Of a stretch of DNA of 64,000 nucleotides, positions 33,420-42,867 are shown in pieces. Position numbers and translations under genes: made by a program. This stretch comes from Mycolicibacterium elephantis DSM 44368 (GTDB lineage Bacteria; Actinomycetota; Actinomycetes; Mycobacteriales; Mycobacteriaceae). The stretch spans positions 1-64,000 of the forward strand of contig NZ_ATDN01000018.1 in NCBI RefSeq assembly GCF_004014805.1, read 5' to 3'. Numbering within the stretch: position 1 is the stretch's first letter; the number at the start of each line of letters is the position of its first letter. The notes beneath the pieces are model-generated. The model was not told the DNA's origin, did not search any database, and saw only the letters and a list, made by a program, of their open reading frames with translations.

Positions 33420-34871
33420 GTGGAACGAAGAAATGGCGATAAGCGCATCCACCTGATGTGGTGGGCGGTAGCGATGTTCGTCGTGATCACGGCGTTCGTG
33501 CTGGTCTCGTCGGCGGTGTTCGCCGGGACGTTTCGGTCCTTCGTACCGGTGACGATGACCTCGGATCGTGCCGGTTTGGTGATGGAATCGGGCGCCAAGG
33601 TGAAAATGCGTGGCGTCGAGGTCGGACGAGTCGCTCAGATCCGCGGGCACCATCAGGCCGCGCAGCTGATGCTGGAGGTGTTTCCCGATCAGGTCCAACA
33701 CATCCCGGCCAATGTCCAGGCCGAGATTCGGGCCACCACGGCGTTCGGCGCCAAGTATGTCGACCTGATCTATCCGGATGATCCAAGCCCACAGCGTCTT
33801 TCGGCTGGAGCGGTGTTGAAGTCGAGAAATGTCAGCACCGAGGTCAACACGGTGTTCGAGAATGTCCTGGCCGTTCTCGACCGAATCGACCCGTCGAAAC
33901 TGAACGCGGTGCTCACCGCGGTGGCAGACGGGGTGCGTGGCCAGGGTGAGCGCATGGGTCAGGCCACCACCGACGCCAACCAGGTGCTGCTGGCGTGGAA
34001 CGACCGAGCCGACACCGTACATCGGAACTGGCGTTCGTTCACCGCGTTCAACGAAGCCTATGCCGCTGCGGCCCAGGACATCCTGCGCATCCTGGACGCC
34101 GCCAGCACTACCAGCACCACCCTCAGCGATCATGCCTCGGGGTTGGACGCGATGTTGCTCAGCGTCATCGGGATGACCGACAGCGGTATCGCTTTGTTCG
34201 CACCGAACATGGCCAACCTGAAGCATGGTCTCAACGTGCTCGAACCCACGAGCAACCTGTTGATGAAGTACAACCCGGTGTACACGTGCACGCTCACCGG
34301 CGCCGTCTTCTTCCTCGAGGACATGGGCGGTTACGCCGCGGTCGGCGGTAACGGTAAGAGTGTGATTGCCGACGCCGGTCTACTTTTCGGCGACGAACCA
34401 TACAAGTATCCTCAGCATCTGCCCATCACCGGCGCGAAGGGCGGCCCGGGCGGGAAACCGGGTTGCGGATCGCTTCCGGACGCCACTAAGAACTTCCCGG
34501 TGCGGGCGCTGGTCACCAACACCGGTTGGGGTACCGGATTGGACTGGCGGCCAAACCCGGGGATCGGCTTTCCCGGCTGGGCGAATTATTTCCCGGTCAC
34601 CCGCGCAGTGCCCGAGCCGCCGAGTATTCGGAATTACCATGGTGGCCCGGCAATTGGTCCCGTGCCATATCCAGGAGCGCCTCCATACGGTGCCGATCTT
34701 TATGCCGATGACGGCACGCCGCTTTGGCCGGGCCTACCGCCGGCACCGCCACCGTCGGACCAACCCCGGCCCGATCCCAACGACCTGCCGCCGGGTGCCG
34801 AGCCGTTTGTGCCCGGTTCCGTCCGCGGCGATACCGACTCCGTTACGGCCCCTCCGTCACCGAATCCATGA
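33420..34871 (+). CDS. mceA: Mce family protein MceA
   Basis: This 483-residue protein has an N-terminal membrane anchor (AVAMFVVITAFVLVSSAVFAG) and the Mce/MlaD domain (LVMESGAKVKMRGVEVGRV). A long alpha-helical region follows, then a Pro-rich C-terminal tail of about 100 residues. MceA-F form the hydrophobic tunnel that carries lipids such as sterols across the cell envelope. GTG 33420 is 4 bp after yrbEB. The Pro-rich tail suggests exposure at the cell wall. Confidence 0.88.
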   Translation: MERRNGDKRIHLMWWAVAMFVVITAFVLVSSAVFAGTFRSFVPVTMTSDRAGLVMESGAKVKMRGVEVGRVAQIRGHHQAAQLMLEVFPDQVQHIPANVQAEIRATTAFGAKYVDLIYPDDPSPQRLSAGAVLKSRNVSTEVNTVFENVLAVLDRIDPSKLNAVLTAVADGVRGQGERMGQATTDANQVLLAWNDRADTVHRNWRSFTAFNEAYAAAAQDILRILDAASTTSTTLSDHASGLDAMLLSVIGMTDSGIALFAPNMANLKHGLNVLEPTSNLLMKYNPVYTCTLTGAVFFLEDMGGYAAVGGNGKSVIADAGLLFGDEPYKYPQHLPITGAKGGPGGKPGCGSLPDATKNFPVRALVTNTGWGTGLDWRPNPGIGFPGWANYFPVTRAVPEPPSIRNYHGGPAIGPVPYPGAPPYGADLYADDGTPLWPGLPPAPPPSDQPRPDPNDLPPGAEPFVPGSVRGDTDSVTAPPSPNP

Positions 34872-34893
34872 ACGACGATCCGAGAAAGCAACC

Positions 34894-35922
34894 GTGAGAG
34901 ACAACCTGACTGGCGCTTTGTGGCGCCTGGGCATCTTCGTGATGGTGTGCGTGTTGGCCGTCTTTGTGACCCTGATGGTGTTCGCGCAGTTGCGATTCCA
35001 GAAAGAGGCCGTCTACAGGGCGGAGTTCACCAACGTCAGCATGCTGGAGAGCGGTGACTTCGTGCGGATCGCCGGGGTGGAAGTGGGCAAGGTCAAGAGC
35101 GTCACTATCGGCCGCGACGCCGTTGCCACTGTGGAGTTCAGCGCAGACGACAGCGTGCTGCTGACCCAGGGCACCAGGGCGGCCATCCGATATGCCAACC
35201 TGATCGGCGACCGCTACTTGGAGTTGTTGGAGGGGGCAGGCAGCGCAGAGCGGCTGGGCCCAGGAGACACCATCCCGGTGGAGCGGACCGCGCCGGCCTT
35301 GGATCTGGATTCATTGATCGGTGGCTTCCGACCGCTGTTTCGGGCACTCGATCCCGAACAGGTCAATCTGCTATCCGACCAGCTTATCCGGGCCTTCCAG
35401 GACCAAGGCGCCACCATCGGGTCCTTCCTCAACCAGGCGGCAGCGTTCACCAACACACTGGCAGACCGAGATCAGCTGATAGGTCAGGTGATCGCCAACC
35501 TCAGCACCGTGCTGGCATCGCTCGGCGACGAAAGCGAGCAACTCGACAAAGCCGTCAGTTCGCTCTCGGAGCTGATGACCGGACTGGAGGCGCGCAAGGG
35601 CGTACTGGCCGAGGGGTTGGCCCAAATCAGTACGAATACCGGAGTTCTTGCCCCGTTCCTCCAAGAGGTCCGTGCGCCGCTGCCGAAGGCGGTCCAGCAG
35701 ACCGACCGCGTCACAACGCTTGTGGTAAGCGACCACGAGTACGTCGACAACCTGCTCGCAACGCTGCCGGACGCCTACCGGGCGCTCGGCCGGCCCGGTC
35801 TCTATGGCGATTTCTTCAGCTACTACATCTGCGACTTGGTGCTCAAACTCAACGGTAAGGGCGGTAACCCGGTGTATGTGAAGATCGTCGGCCAATCGTC
35901 AGGGCGGTGCACACCGAAGTGA
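34894..35922 (+). CDS. mceB: Mce family protein MceB
   Basis: This 342-residue protein has the anchor GIFVMVCVLAVFVTLMVFAQL and the Mce domain with SMLESGDFVRIAGVEVGKVKSV and YANLIGDRYLEL. A helical tail ends KIVGQSSGRCTPK. The GTG at 34894 follows a GAGAAAG ribosome site; the longer open frame upstream overlaps mceA and is not coding. It is a subunit of the envelope lipid tunnel with the neighbouring Mce proteins. Confidence 0.87.
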   Translation: MRDNLTGALWRLGIFVMVCVLAVFVTLMVFAQLRFQKEAVYRAEFTNVSMLESGDFVRIAGVEVGKVKSVTIGRDAVATVEFSADDSVLLTQGTRAAIRYANLIGDRYLELLEGAGSAERLGPGDTIPVERTAPALDLDSLIGGFRPLFRALDPEQVNLLSDQLIRAFQDQGATIGSFLNQAAAFTNTLADRDQLIGQVIANLSTVLASLGDESEQLDKAVSSLSELMTGLEARKGVLAEGLAQISTNTGVLAPFLQEVRAPLPKAVQQTDRVTTLVVSDHEYVDNLLATLPDAYRALGRPGLYGDFFSYYICDLVLKLNGKGGNPVYVKIVGQSSGRCTPK

Positions 35923-37232
35923 AATCATTCTCCGAACGCAACGTCGTCGTCATCGGCCTAATCGGCATCGCAGTGATGGCGGTTACCGTAGTGCTTGCCG
36001 TGCAGTTCAAGAAGCTGCCGTTTGTGACGTCCTACCACGAACATTCGGCCTATTTCGCCGACGCCAGTGGTCTGCCGTCCGGTGCCGAGGTGCTGGTGTC
36101 CGGGTTCGAGGTGGGGGAGGTGACCGGCATCAGACTCGACGGAACGCAAGTCCTGGTCACCTTCGGAGTTGACAAGAATATTCACCTGGGCGAACTGACC
36201 GAAGCGGCCATCAAGACCAAGAGCCTATTGGGCGCAAAGGTTTTGGAGGTCACCCCACGCGGGGAGGCCGAACTATCGCAGCCGATTCCGGCCGAGCGCA
36301 CCGTTCCTGCTTACCAGTTACCTGATGCGCTCGGTGATTTGGCGGACACCATCAGCGGTCTGAACACCGACCGGCTCAACGAGTCGTTGACCACGCTGGC
36401 CGAAACCTTCAAGGACACCCCGGCGGATCTACGGCTGGCCGTCGAGGGCGTGGCGCGCTTCTCGCGAACTATCAACGAGCGCGACGACGAACTGCGTGCC
36501 CTGCTGGCCAATGCGAACAAGGCCACCACGGTCCTAGCGAAACGCGGCGACCAGATCACCGGACTGGTTCACCACACCAACGCGCTGTTGACGGCCCTGA
36601 GAACACAGAAGGTCGCGCTAGACCAACTGGGCCGCAACGTGTCGGCGGTATCGCAGCAACTGTCGGGCCTGATCGCCGAAAACCGCGCCGAACTGCGTCC
36701 CGCCCTCGAGAAGCTCAACGGCGTCCTCGCGATCGTCGAGAACCGTAAGGCAGAGCTGCAGGAGTCGATCAAACTGGCTAACGCCTATGGCATGTCACAG
36801 GGCGAAGCGGTGTCTTCGGGTCCTTTCTACAAGGCCTATCTGGCAAACCTGCTGCCGGGGCAGTTCCTTCAACCGTTCATCGAGGCCGCGTTCTCGGATC
36901 TGGGGCTCGACCCCGCGGTGCTGTTGCCGACCGAGCTGACCGATCCGCAGGTCGGCCAGCCCGCGACGCCACCGTTGCCGGTGCCGTATCCCCGCACTGG
37001 GCAGGGTGGGGAACCGAAGCTGACGCTGCCCGATGCCATCACTGGGAAGCCGGGCGATCCGCGCTATCCGTACCGCGAACCGCTGCCTGCCCCAGCGCCG
37101 GGCAGCCCACCGCCTGGGCCCCCCGCGCCGACCAGCGTGGCGCCGACGACCACCCACCCACCGGTGTATGTGGAGGCACCGAATGAGGCGAGGCCGGATT
37201 CCGAACCGGTGACGCGGGAGGATGGACAGTGA
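35919..37232 (+). CDS. mceC: Mce family protein MceC
   Basis: This 437-residue protein begins VKSFSERNVVVIGLIGIAVMAVTVVLAV, an N-terminal anchor. It continues with the Mce domain (LPSGAEVLVSGFEVGEVTGI), coiled-coil-like helices and a Pro-rich C-terminus. GTG 35919 overlaps the mceB stop by 4 bp and has AGGGCGG upstream; GTG 35907 is an alternative giving 441 residues. It is part of the mce tunnel. Confidence 0.86.
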   Translation: MKSFSERNVVVIGLIGIAVMAVTVVLAVQFKKLPFVTSYHEHSAYFADASGLPSGAEVLVSGFEVGEVTGIRLDGTQVLVTFGVDKNIHLGELTEAAIKTKSLLGAKVLEVTPRGEAELSQPIPAERTVPAYQLPDALGDLADTISGLNTDRLNESLTTLAETFKDTPADLRLAVEGVARFSRTINERDDELRALLANANKATTVLAKRGDQITGLVHHTNALLTALRTQKVALDQLGRNVSAVSQQLSGLIAENRAELRPALEKLNGVLAIVENRKAELQESIKLANAYGMSQGEAVSSGPFYKAYLANLLPGQFLQPFIEAAFSDLGLDPAVLLPTELTDPQVGQPATPPLPVPYPRTGQGGEPKLTLPDAITGKPGDPRYPYREPLPAPAPGSPPPGPPAPTSVAPTTTHPPVYVEAPNEARPDSEPVTREDGQ

Positions 37233-38548
37233 CCGCTGCAAAACTCCGCATAGCGTGCGGCGTGGCTTTGGTGGCGACCTTGATCGCCGGAATGGTTGTG
37301 GTGGTCGTGCCGGCGTTGCAGGCGACCAACCGCATACATCTGACCGCCTACTTCGACAACAGCAACGGCATTTTCCCTGGCGACGACGTGATGATCCTCG
37401 GGGTAGCGGTGGGCAAGATCACGGCCGTCGAACCGCAACCCGAGCGGGCCAAGATCACCTTCTGGGTGGGCGATCAGCATCCCCTGCCCGCCGATGTGAA
37501 GGCGGTGATCCTGTCGCCGAAGTTGATCACCTCCCGGGCCATCCAACTCACCCCCGTGTACAGCGGCGGACCGAGGATGGGTGATGGCGAGGTGATACCG
37601 CAGGACCGCACCGCAGTGCCGGTGGAATGGGACGACTTTCGGGTTCAGCTGGAGAAGCTCAGCGACAGCCTCCAGCCGGTCGGGCCGGGCGAAGCCAGCC
37701 CGCTGGGAGCGTTCATCAATACCACGGCGGCGAACCTGCGTGGTCAGGGTCCGGCCATCCGAGAGTCGATAATTGAGTTGTCCCAGATGGTTTCGGCACT
37801 AGGAGATCACAGTGGCGATCTGTTCTCCAGCGTTCGGAACCTCTCCATACTGGTCACTGCGCTGCATGACAGTGCCGACATTCTGCGCCAGCTCAACCAC
37901 AATCTGGCATCGGTGAGTGGTGTGCTAAGCAACGACGGCAGCGAACTCGGCGCAGCTTTCCGAGATCTCGATGTCGTGACCGCGGACCTGGGATCGTTCG
38001 TCGGCGAGAATCAGGACACACTCGGAACCACCGGGGACAAGCTGGCCAGCGTCACGCAGACGCTGTTCGAGAGCCTCGACGACATCAAACAGACACTGCA
38101 CACCGCGCCGCACATCGTCGCGAACTTCAACAATATCTACGAACCCGCGCACGGGTCGCTTTCCGGTGCCCTGGCGGTTAACAACTTCGCCAACCCGATT
38201 CAGTTTTTGTGCGGGGCTATTCAGGCCGCCTCGCGATTAGGGGCTGAACAGGCCGCCAAGCTCTGCGTGCAGTATCTGGCGCCGATCGTGAAGAACCGCC
38301 AGTTCAACTTCCCGCCGATCGGCCTGAACCCATTCGTCAATGCGGCTGCGCGACCCAACGAGCTCACCTACAGCGAAGACTGGCTGCGGCCCGACTATAT
38401 TCCGCCGCCGACATCAGAGCCCGCAGCCGTGCCCGCTGAGCCACCGCCTGCGCCACCGGGACCGGCGCTGGCCGCAGAGCGTCCCGCGAGCACGGACCCG
38501 GCAGACGGCCTCCCCGGGATGATGGTGCCGACCGGAGCCGGGTCATGA
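37229..38548 (+). CDS. mceD: Mce family protein MceD
   Basis: This 439-residue protein has the N-terminal anchor ACGVALVATLIAGMVVVVVPAL and the Mce domain (NGIFPGDDVMILGVAVGKITAV, then LITSRAIQL). A helical middle and a C-terminal stretch rich in Pro and Ala follow. GTG 37229 overlaps the mceC stop. It is part of the same transporter. Confidence 0.88.
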   Translation: MTAAKLRIACGVALVATLIAGMVVVVVPALQATNRIHLTAYFDNSNGIFPGDDVMILGVAVGKITAVEPQPERAKITFWVGDQHPLPADVKAVILSPKLITSRAIQLTPVYSGGPRMGDGEVIPQDRTAVPVEWDDFRVQLEKLSDSLQPVGPGEASPLGAFINTTAANLRGQGPAIRESIIELSQMVSALGDHSGDLFSSVRNLSILVTALHDSADILRQLNHNLASVSGVLSNDGSELGAAFRDLDVVTADLGSFVGENQDTLGTTGDKLASVTQTLFESLDDIKQTLHTAPHIVANFNNIYEPAHGSLSGALAVNNFANPIQFLCGAIQAASRLGAEQAAKLCVQYLAPIVKNRQFNFPPIGLNPFVNAAARPNELTYSEDWLRPDYIPPPTSEPAAVPAEPPPAPPGPALAAERPASTDPADGLPGMMVPTGAGS

Positions 38549-39666
38549 TCGCGACTCGTCTGGCGGTCACCCTGGTCGGCCTGGTGCTGGTGTCGGGTTG
38601 CACTTGGCAGGGGGTGAACTCGCTGCCCCTGCCCGGCACCGAGGGCAAGGGCCCCGGTTCCTACGAGGTGCAGGCTCAACTGCCGAACGTGCAGAACATA
38701 GAACGGAACTCGCGAGTGCGGGTCGGCGATGTGACGGTGGGCAATGTCACCAAGGTGGAGCGGCAGGGCTGGCACGCGCTGCTCACCATGACCCTCAATG
38801 GCGATGTTGAGCTGCCGGCCAACGTGACCGCCACGATCGGTCAGACCAGCCTATTGGGCACGCTGCACGTCGAACTGGCCCCGCCGGTGGGCGTCGCACC
38901 GGAAGGCAAGTTGCACGACGGATCGGTGATTCCGCTATCCGCCGGACGCGGTTATCCGTCTACCGAGCAGACGCTTTCGGCGATATCGATGTTGCTCAAC
39001 GGCGGCGGGGTGGGCCAGATCCAGGACATCACCAAGGCGTTCTCCACCGCATTCAGCGGCCGCGAGGAGGACCTGCGCAGTTTCATCGAACAGATTGACC
39101 GGTTTGCCACAGATCTCAATGGCCAAAAACAGGACATCATCGCCGCTGCCGACAGCTTCGATGCCCTGTTGGAAAAGTTTGCAGCACAAAAACCCGTTCT
39201 GGACAGGGCGCTACGGACGATTCCGGACGCGCTGGCGGTGATCAACGAGGAACGCGATCAGCTGGTTCAGGCGACTGTGCAGGCCGGCGAGTTCAGCAAG
39301 TTGGGCGGCGATCTGGCCAACCAGAGCAAGGATGCGGTCGTCCAAGAGCTGAAGAACTTTGGTCCGGTGCTGGAATCGTTGGCCAATGCGGGCCCGGACA
39401 TGACCCGCGCGCTTTCCTTGCTGCTGACCTTCCCCTGGCCGAAGGAAACGATTCACAACTGGTTCCGCGGCGACTACGCCAACATGACCGGTGTATTCGA
39501 CCTGACCCTCAGCCGCCTGGACTCCGGTTTCCTGACCGGTACCCGGTGGGAAGGTCAACTCACCGAGCTCGAGATGCAGTGGGGGCGAACCGTCGGACAG
39601 GTGCCCAGCCCATCGACCGCCGGCAACCCGCTGGTGGCTCCCTACCGTACCGATCAAGGGCCCTAA
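38545..39666 (+). CDS. mceE: Mce family lipoprotein MceE
   Basis: This 373-residue protein has a lipoprotein signal peptide, TLVGLVLVSGC, with the lipidated cysteine at residue 19. As in other mce operons, the fifth Mce protein (LprN-like) is the lipoprotein. The Mce domain (RVRVGDVTVGNVTKV, QTSLLGTLHVEL) and a long helical region follow. ATG 38545 overlaps the mceD stop. Confidence 0.88.
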   Translation: MIATRLAVTLVGLVLVSGCTWQGVNSLPLPGTEGKGPGSYEVQAQLPNVQNIERNSRVRVGDVTVGNVTKVERQGWHALLTMTLNGDVELPANVTATIGQTSLLGTLHVELAPPVGVAPEGKLHDGSVIPLSAGRGYPSTEQTLSAISMLLNGGGVGQIQDITKAFSTAFSGREEDLRSFIEQIDRFATDLNGQKQDIIAAADSFDALLEKFAAQKPVLDRALRTIPDALAVINEERDQLVQATVQAGEFSKLGGDLANQSKDAVVQELKNFGPVLESLANAGPDMTRALSLLLTFPWPKETIHNWFRGDYANMTGVFDLTLSRLDSGFLTGTRWEGQLTELEMQWGRTVGQVPSPSTAGNPLVAPYRTDQGP

Positions 39667-39667
39667 G

Positions 39668-41137
39668 ATGCTGCACAAGCGAATCAAGACTCAGCTCGCA
39701 ATTTTCGCCGCGGTCGCGCTTGTCGGCGGGGCGGTGATGATATTCGGCTACCTCAAGGCCCCGGCACTGCTCGGTGTCGGCCGTTACACCGTGACGGTGC
39801 AGTTGCCGGCGGCGGCGGGACTGTACGAGAACGGCAACGTGAGCTACCGAGGCACGACCGTCGGACGCGTCGTAGACGTGCGTCTCACCCCCGCCGGTGT
39901 CGATGCGGTGCTCTCGCTGGAATCGGGCGTCGAGATCCCGTCGGATCTCGACGCCGAGGTGCACAGCGCGTCGGCGATGGGTGAGCAGTACGTCGCGTTG
40001 CTGCCGCGCAACGGGAACCCGCCGGCGCTGAAGGACGGCGACGTCATCGCGATGGACCGCACCTCGGTGCCGCCGGACATCAACCGCCTGCTGGACGTGA
40101 CCAACCGAGGCCTGGCTGCGATTCCGCGTGACAACCTCAAGACCGCCCTCGACGAGGCGTATATCGCGGTGGGTGGCCTGGGCCCGGAGATCCGTAGGTT
40201 TGTCCAGGGTTCGACCCAGTTGGCCATTGACGCCCGGGCGAATCTCGATCCTCTGATCGCGCTGATCGATCAGACCCAGCCGGTGCTCGATTCTCAAGCC
40301 GAGACCTCCGACGCGATCCGCGCCTGGGCCGCCAACATCGCCGAGGTGACCGAGGACCTGCGGACCCACGACGCATCGATCGCCAGCTTCTATGAGCGAG
40401 CCCCGGAGGTCGATACCATACGAAACCTGTTGGACCGGTTCAAACCAACCGTGCCAATCATCGCGGCCAACATGGTGAGCCTGGGCGACGTGGCGCTCAC
40501 CTATCAGGATTCGATAGAGCAGCTTCTCGTGCTGCTGCCCCAAGGCATCGGTCTGCTGCAGGGCATGATGACGCCCTCCTTCAACGTCGATCAGCCGTAC
40601 AAGGGCATCACCATGGACTTCAACCTCAACCTGAACCTGCCGCCGGCCTGCACCACCGGATTCTTGCCGGCGTCGCAGCGGCGAAGCCACGCCGCGGTAG
40701 ACGTCCCGAACCGGCCGGAAGGCGACCTGTATTGCCGGGTCCCCCAGGACGCGATGTTCAACGTGCGCGGGGCGCGTAACTATCCCTGCGTCACCCGGCC
40801 CGGTAAGCGCGCGCCGACGGTGAAGATGTGCGAAAGCGACGAGGAATACGTGCCACTCAACGAGGGATACAACTGGAAGGGCGACCCCAACGCCACCACG
40901 ACCGGTCAGGACATTCCCCAACTGCCCCCGGGATCCTCCGATGTCGACGCCGGATCGCCGCCTGATGCGTCGGTGGATGAAGCCTCGCCCCCGGTACCCA
41001 TCGCCGCGGCACAGTACGACCCCCAGACGGGCACCTACATAGGTCCGGACGGTCAGGTCTACCGCCAAGCCAACCTAGGCCAATCTCATCAGGGGCAGAC
41101 ATGGCAGAACATGCTGATTCCCCCTACGGAGAACTGA
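39668..41137 (+). CDS. mceF: Mce family protein MceF
   Basis: This 489-residue protein has the N-terminal anchor LAIFAAVALVGGAVMIFGYL and the Mce domain (GLYENGNVSYRGTTVGRVVDV). The long C-terminal part includes the Cys-containing region PPACTTGFLP, a typical MceF feature. The ATG lies 1 bp after the mceE stop. Its 3' end overlaps the first mas gene if that starts at 41101. Confidence 0.88.
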   Translation: MLHKRIKTQLAIFAAVALVGGAVMIFGYLKAPALLGVGRYTVTVQLPAAAGLYENGNVSYRGTTVGRVVDVRLTPAGVDAVLSLESGVEIPSDLDAEVHSASAMGEQYVALLPRNGNPPALKDGDVIAMDRTSVPPDINRLLDVTNRGLAAIPRDNLKTALDEAYIAVGGLGPEIRRFVQGSTQLAIDARANLDPLIALIDQTQPVLDSQAETSDAIRAWAANIAEVTEDLRTHDASIASFYERAPEVDTIRNLLDRFKPTVPIIAANMVSLGDVALTYQDSIEQLLVLLPQGIGLLQGMMTPSFNVDQPYKGITMDFNLNLNLPPACTTGFLPASQRRSHAAVDVPNRPEGDLYCRVPQDAMFNVRGARNYPCVTRPGKRAPTVKMCESDEEYVPLNEGYNWKGDPNATTTGQDIPQLPPGSSDVDAGSPPDASVDEASPPVPIAAAQYDPQTGTYIGPDGQVYRQANLGQSHQGQTWQNMLIPPTEN

Positions 41138-41679
41138 GCATGCCGACCGACGCTGGTGGGCGCGGCGACCGCGGTGAAAGCGTTACCGGACAGCGCCGTT
41201 CGGACGTGCGAGCAGCGCTTTTTATCGGGCTGGCCGCGCTCGTCCTGCTGTCCGGGTTGGCCGGGTGGCTGGGGTACCACGCCCACGAATCACGACAGGC
41301 GCAAGCTGAACGAAGTCTGTTCCTGGATGCTGGACGTCAAACGGCGTTGCACCTCACCAGCATCGACCATGCCCAGGTCGAGTCCGATGTACAACGCATC
41401 CTCGACTCGGCGGCCGGTGCCTTCTACGACGACTTCCAGGGCCGCTCGGCGGCTTTCATCGAAGTGGTGAAGAAGGCGCAGTCGAAATCACGGGGCCGCA
41501 TCACCGAGTCCGCCCTGGAATCGACGGTCGGCGACCAAGCCCAGGTGCTGGTAGCGGTGACGGTGAACACCACCGTGCCCGATACCGAACGGCAGGAACC
41601 GCGATTGTGGCGGATGCGGCTGACGGTTCAAAAGACCGGCGAAACCGCCAAGGTGTCCGACGTGGAGTTCGTATCGTGA
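41101..41679 (+). CDS. Mce-associated membrane protein (Mas)
   Basis: This protein of about 192 residues has one N-terminal transmembrane helix (ALFIGLAALVLLSGLAGWLGY) and an extracytoplasmic NTF2-like domain (VQRILDSAAGAFYDDFQ). This is the pattern of the Mas/OmamA-like proteins that follow mce operons and stabilise the Mce complex. ATG 41101 overlaps mceF by 37 bp; an internal ATG at 41140 with GGAG at 41128 is an equally plausible start. Confidence 0.8.
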   Translation: MAEHADSPYGELSMPTDAGGRGDRGESVTGQRRSDVRAALFIGLAALVLLSGLAGWLGYHAHESRQAQAERSLFLDAGRQTALHLTSIDHAQVESDVQRILDSAAGAFYDDFQGRSAAFIEVVKKAQSKSRGRITESALESTVGDQAQVLVAVTVNTTVPDTERQEPRLWRMRLTVQKTGETAKVSDVEFVS

Positions 41680-42245
41680 CCTCGACCCTGACCGAAGAAG
41701 CAGGCTCGGAATGTGTCGACGACCCGGCCGACAACGACCGGATAACCCGACGCAGGCGCGGCATTCAGTGGAGTCGGGTAGTCGCGTACGGAGTGGTCCC
41801 GGGTCTGGTGATGGTATCGGCGCTCGGGGCCGGTTACGCGAAGTGGCTGAATGCCTCGGCCTCCTTCAGCCCATCGGCCCGCGTCGAATCGGTGCAGGCC
41901 GCCACCGACGGGACGAACGCGATCTTGTCCTATCGCTTCGACACCGTCGAACAGGATCTGGCCGCCGCCACCGACCGGTTGACCGGCGACTTCAAGGACT
42001 CCTACACCTCGCTGATCAACGAGGTGGTGATCCCTGGAGCCGAGGAACAGAAAATCTCGGCAACCACCCGCATAGCTGCGGCGGCTCCGGTCTCGGTATC
42101 CGCGAACCATGCCGTGGTCTTGGTCTTCGTCAACCAAACCACCACCATCGGTACCGATCCCCCCACCGACACCCCCTCGTCTGTACGGGTGAGCCTCGAC
42201 AACATCGACGGACGCTGGCTCATCTCCGGATTCGAACCGGTCTGA
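41676..42245 (+). CDS. Mce-associated membrane protein (Mas)
   Basis: This 189-residue second Mas protein has a transmembrane helix (VVAYGVVPGLVMVSALGAGYAKW) and an extracytoplasmic domain with DRLTGDFKDSYTSLINEVVIPGAEE. The end VRVSLDNIDGRWLISGFEPV is typical of the family. GTG 41676 overlaps the previous stop, so translation is coupled. Two Mas proteins per mce operon is the usual number. Confidence 0.83.
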   Translation: MTSTLTEEAGSECVDDPADNDRITRRRRGIQWSRVVAYGVVPGLVMVSALGAGYAKWLNASASFSPSARVESVQAATDGTNAILSYRFDTVEQDLAAATDRLTGDFKDSYTSLINEVVIPGAEEQKISATTRIAAAAPVSVSANHAVVLVFVNQTTTIGTDPPTDTPSSVRVSLDNIDGRWLISGFEPV

Positions 42246-42255
42246 GGTGACGAAA

Positions 42256-42798
42256 ATGACCCGTCGAACTTCATCCCACCGCAGCATCGACCCCGAGCGA
42301 GGCGTCGTGAGTCCAAATCGGAACCGGATATCCGCGGTTGTTGTGGCTTGCCTAGTGGGCGTTGGCGCCATCGTCGCGGCGCCGGAAGCCCGGGGCGACA
42401 ACAAGCGACTCAACCGAGCCGTCATTCAAAACGTTTACACCATTCAGCAACAGGCGGGTTGCACCACCAAGATCATGGACCATCCCCAGTTGCGGCTGGC
42501 CGCCCAATGGCACGCCAACGATGTACTGCGCAACCGTAACGTCAACCACGACATCGGCTCTGACGGTTCTACTCCGCAGGACCGGGCCAACGCCGCCGGG
42601 TTTCGGGGACGTGTCGCGCAGACAGTGGCCATCAACCCTGCGCTGGCGATCAACAACATGGACGTCTTGCGGCAGTGGTACTTCAACCCCGCCACCCTCT
42701 CGATCATTCAAGACTGCGCCCACACCGCCATCGGGGTGTGGTCGGAGAACAGCTGGGACCGTTCGGTCCTAGTGGCTGTCTACGGTCAGCCAGAGTGA
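42256..42798 (+). CDS. Secreted CAP-domain (SCP-like) protein
   Basis: This protein of about 180 residues has an N-terminal signal segment (AVVVACLVGVGAIVAAPEARG) followed by a compact CAP domain. Visible parts are LRLAAQWHANDVLRNRNVNHD, GSDGSTPQDRANAAGF and VWSENSWDRSVLVAVYG. The role of bacterial CAP proteins is mostly unknown; some bind sterols or lipids. The position at the end of an mce operon makes lipid binding an attractive guess. ATG 42256 has GAGGTG upstream; GTG 42247 is an alternative. Confidence 0.72.
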   Translation: MTRRTSSHRSIDPERGVVSPNRNRISAVVVACLVGVGAIVAAPEARGDNKRLNRAVIQNVYTIQQQAGCTTKIMDHPQLRLAAQWHANDVLRNRNVNHDIGSDGSTPQDRANAAGFRGRVAQTVAINPALAINNMDVLRQWYFNPATLSIIQDCAHTAIGVWSENSWDRSVLVAVYGQPE

Positions 42799-42867
42799 CG
42801 TCGCCGGTTCGGGTCGGCGGGCAACTGCCGACCAGCGTGCGACCGTACGTCAAGGAACGTTGCGTTG

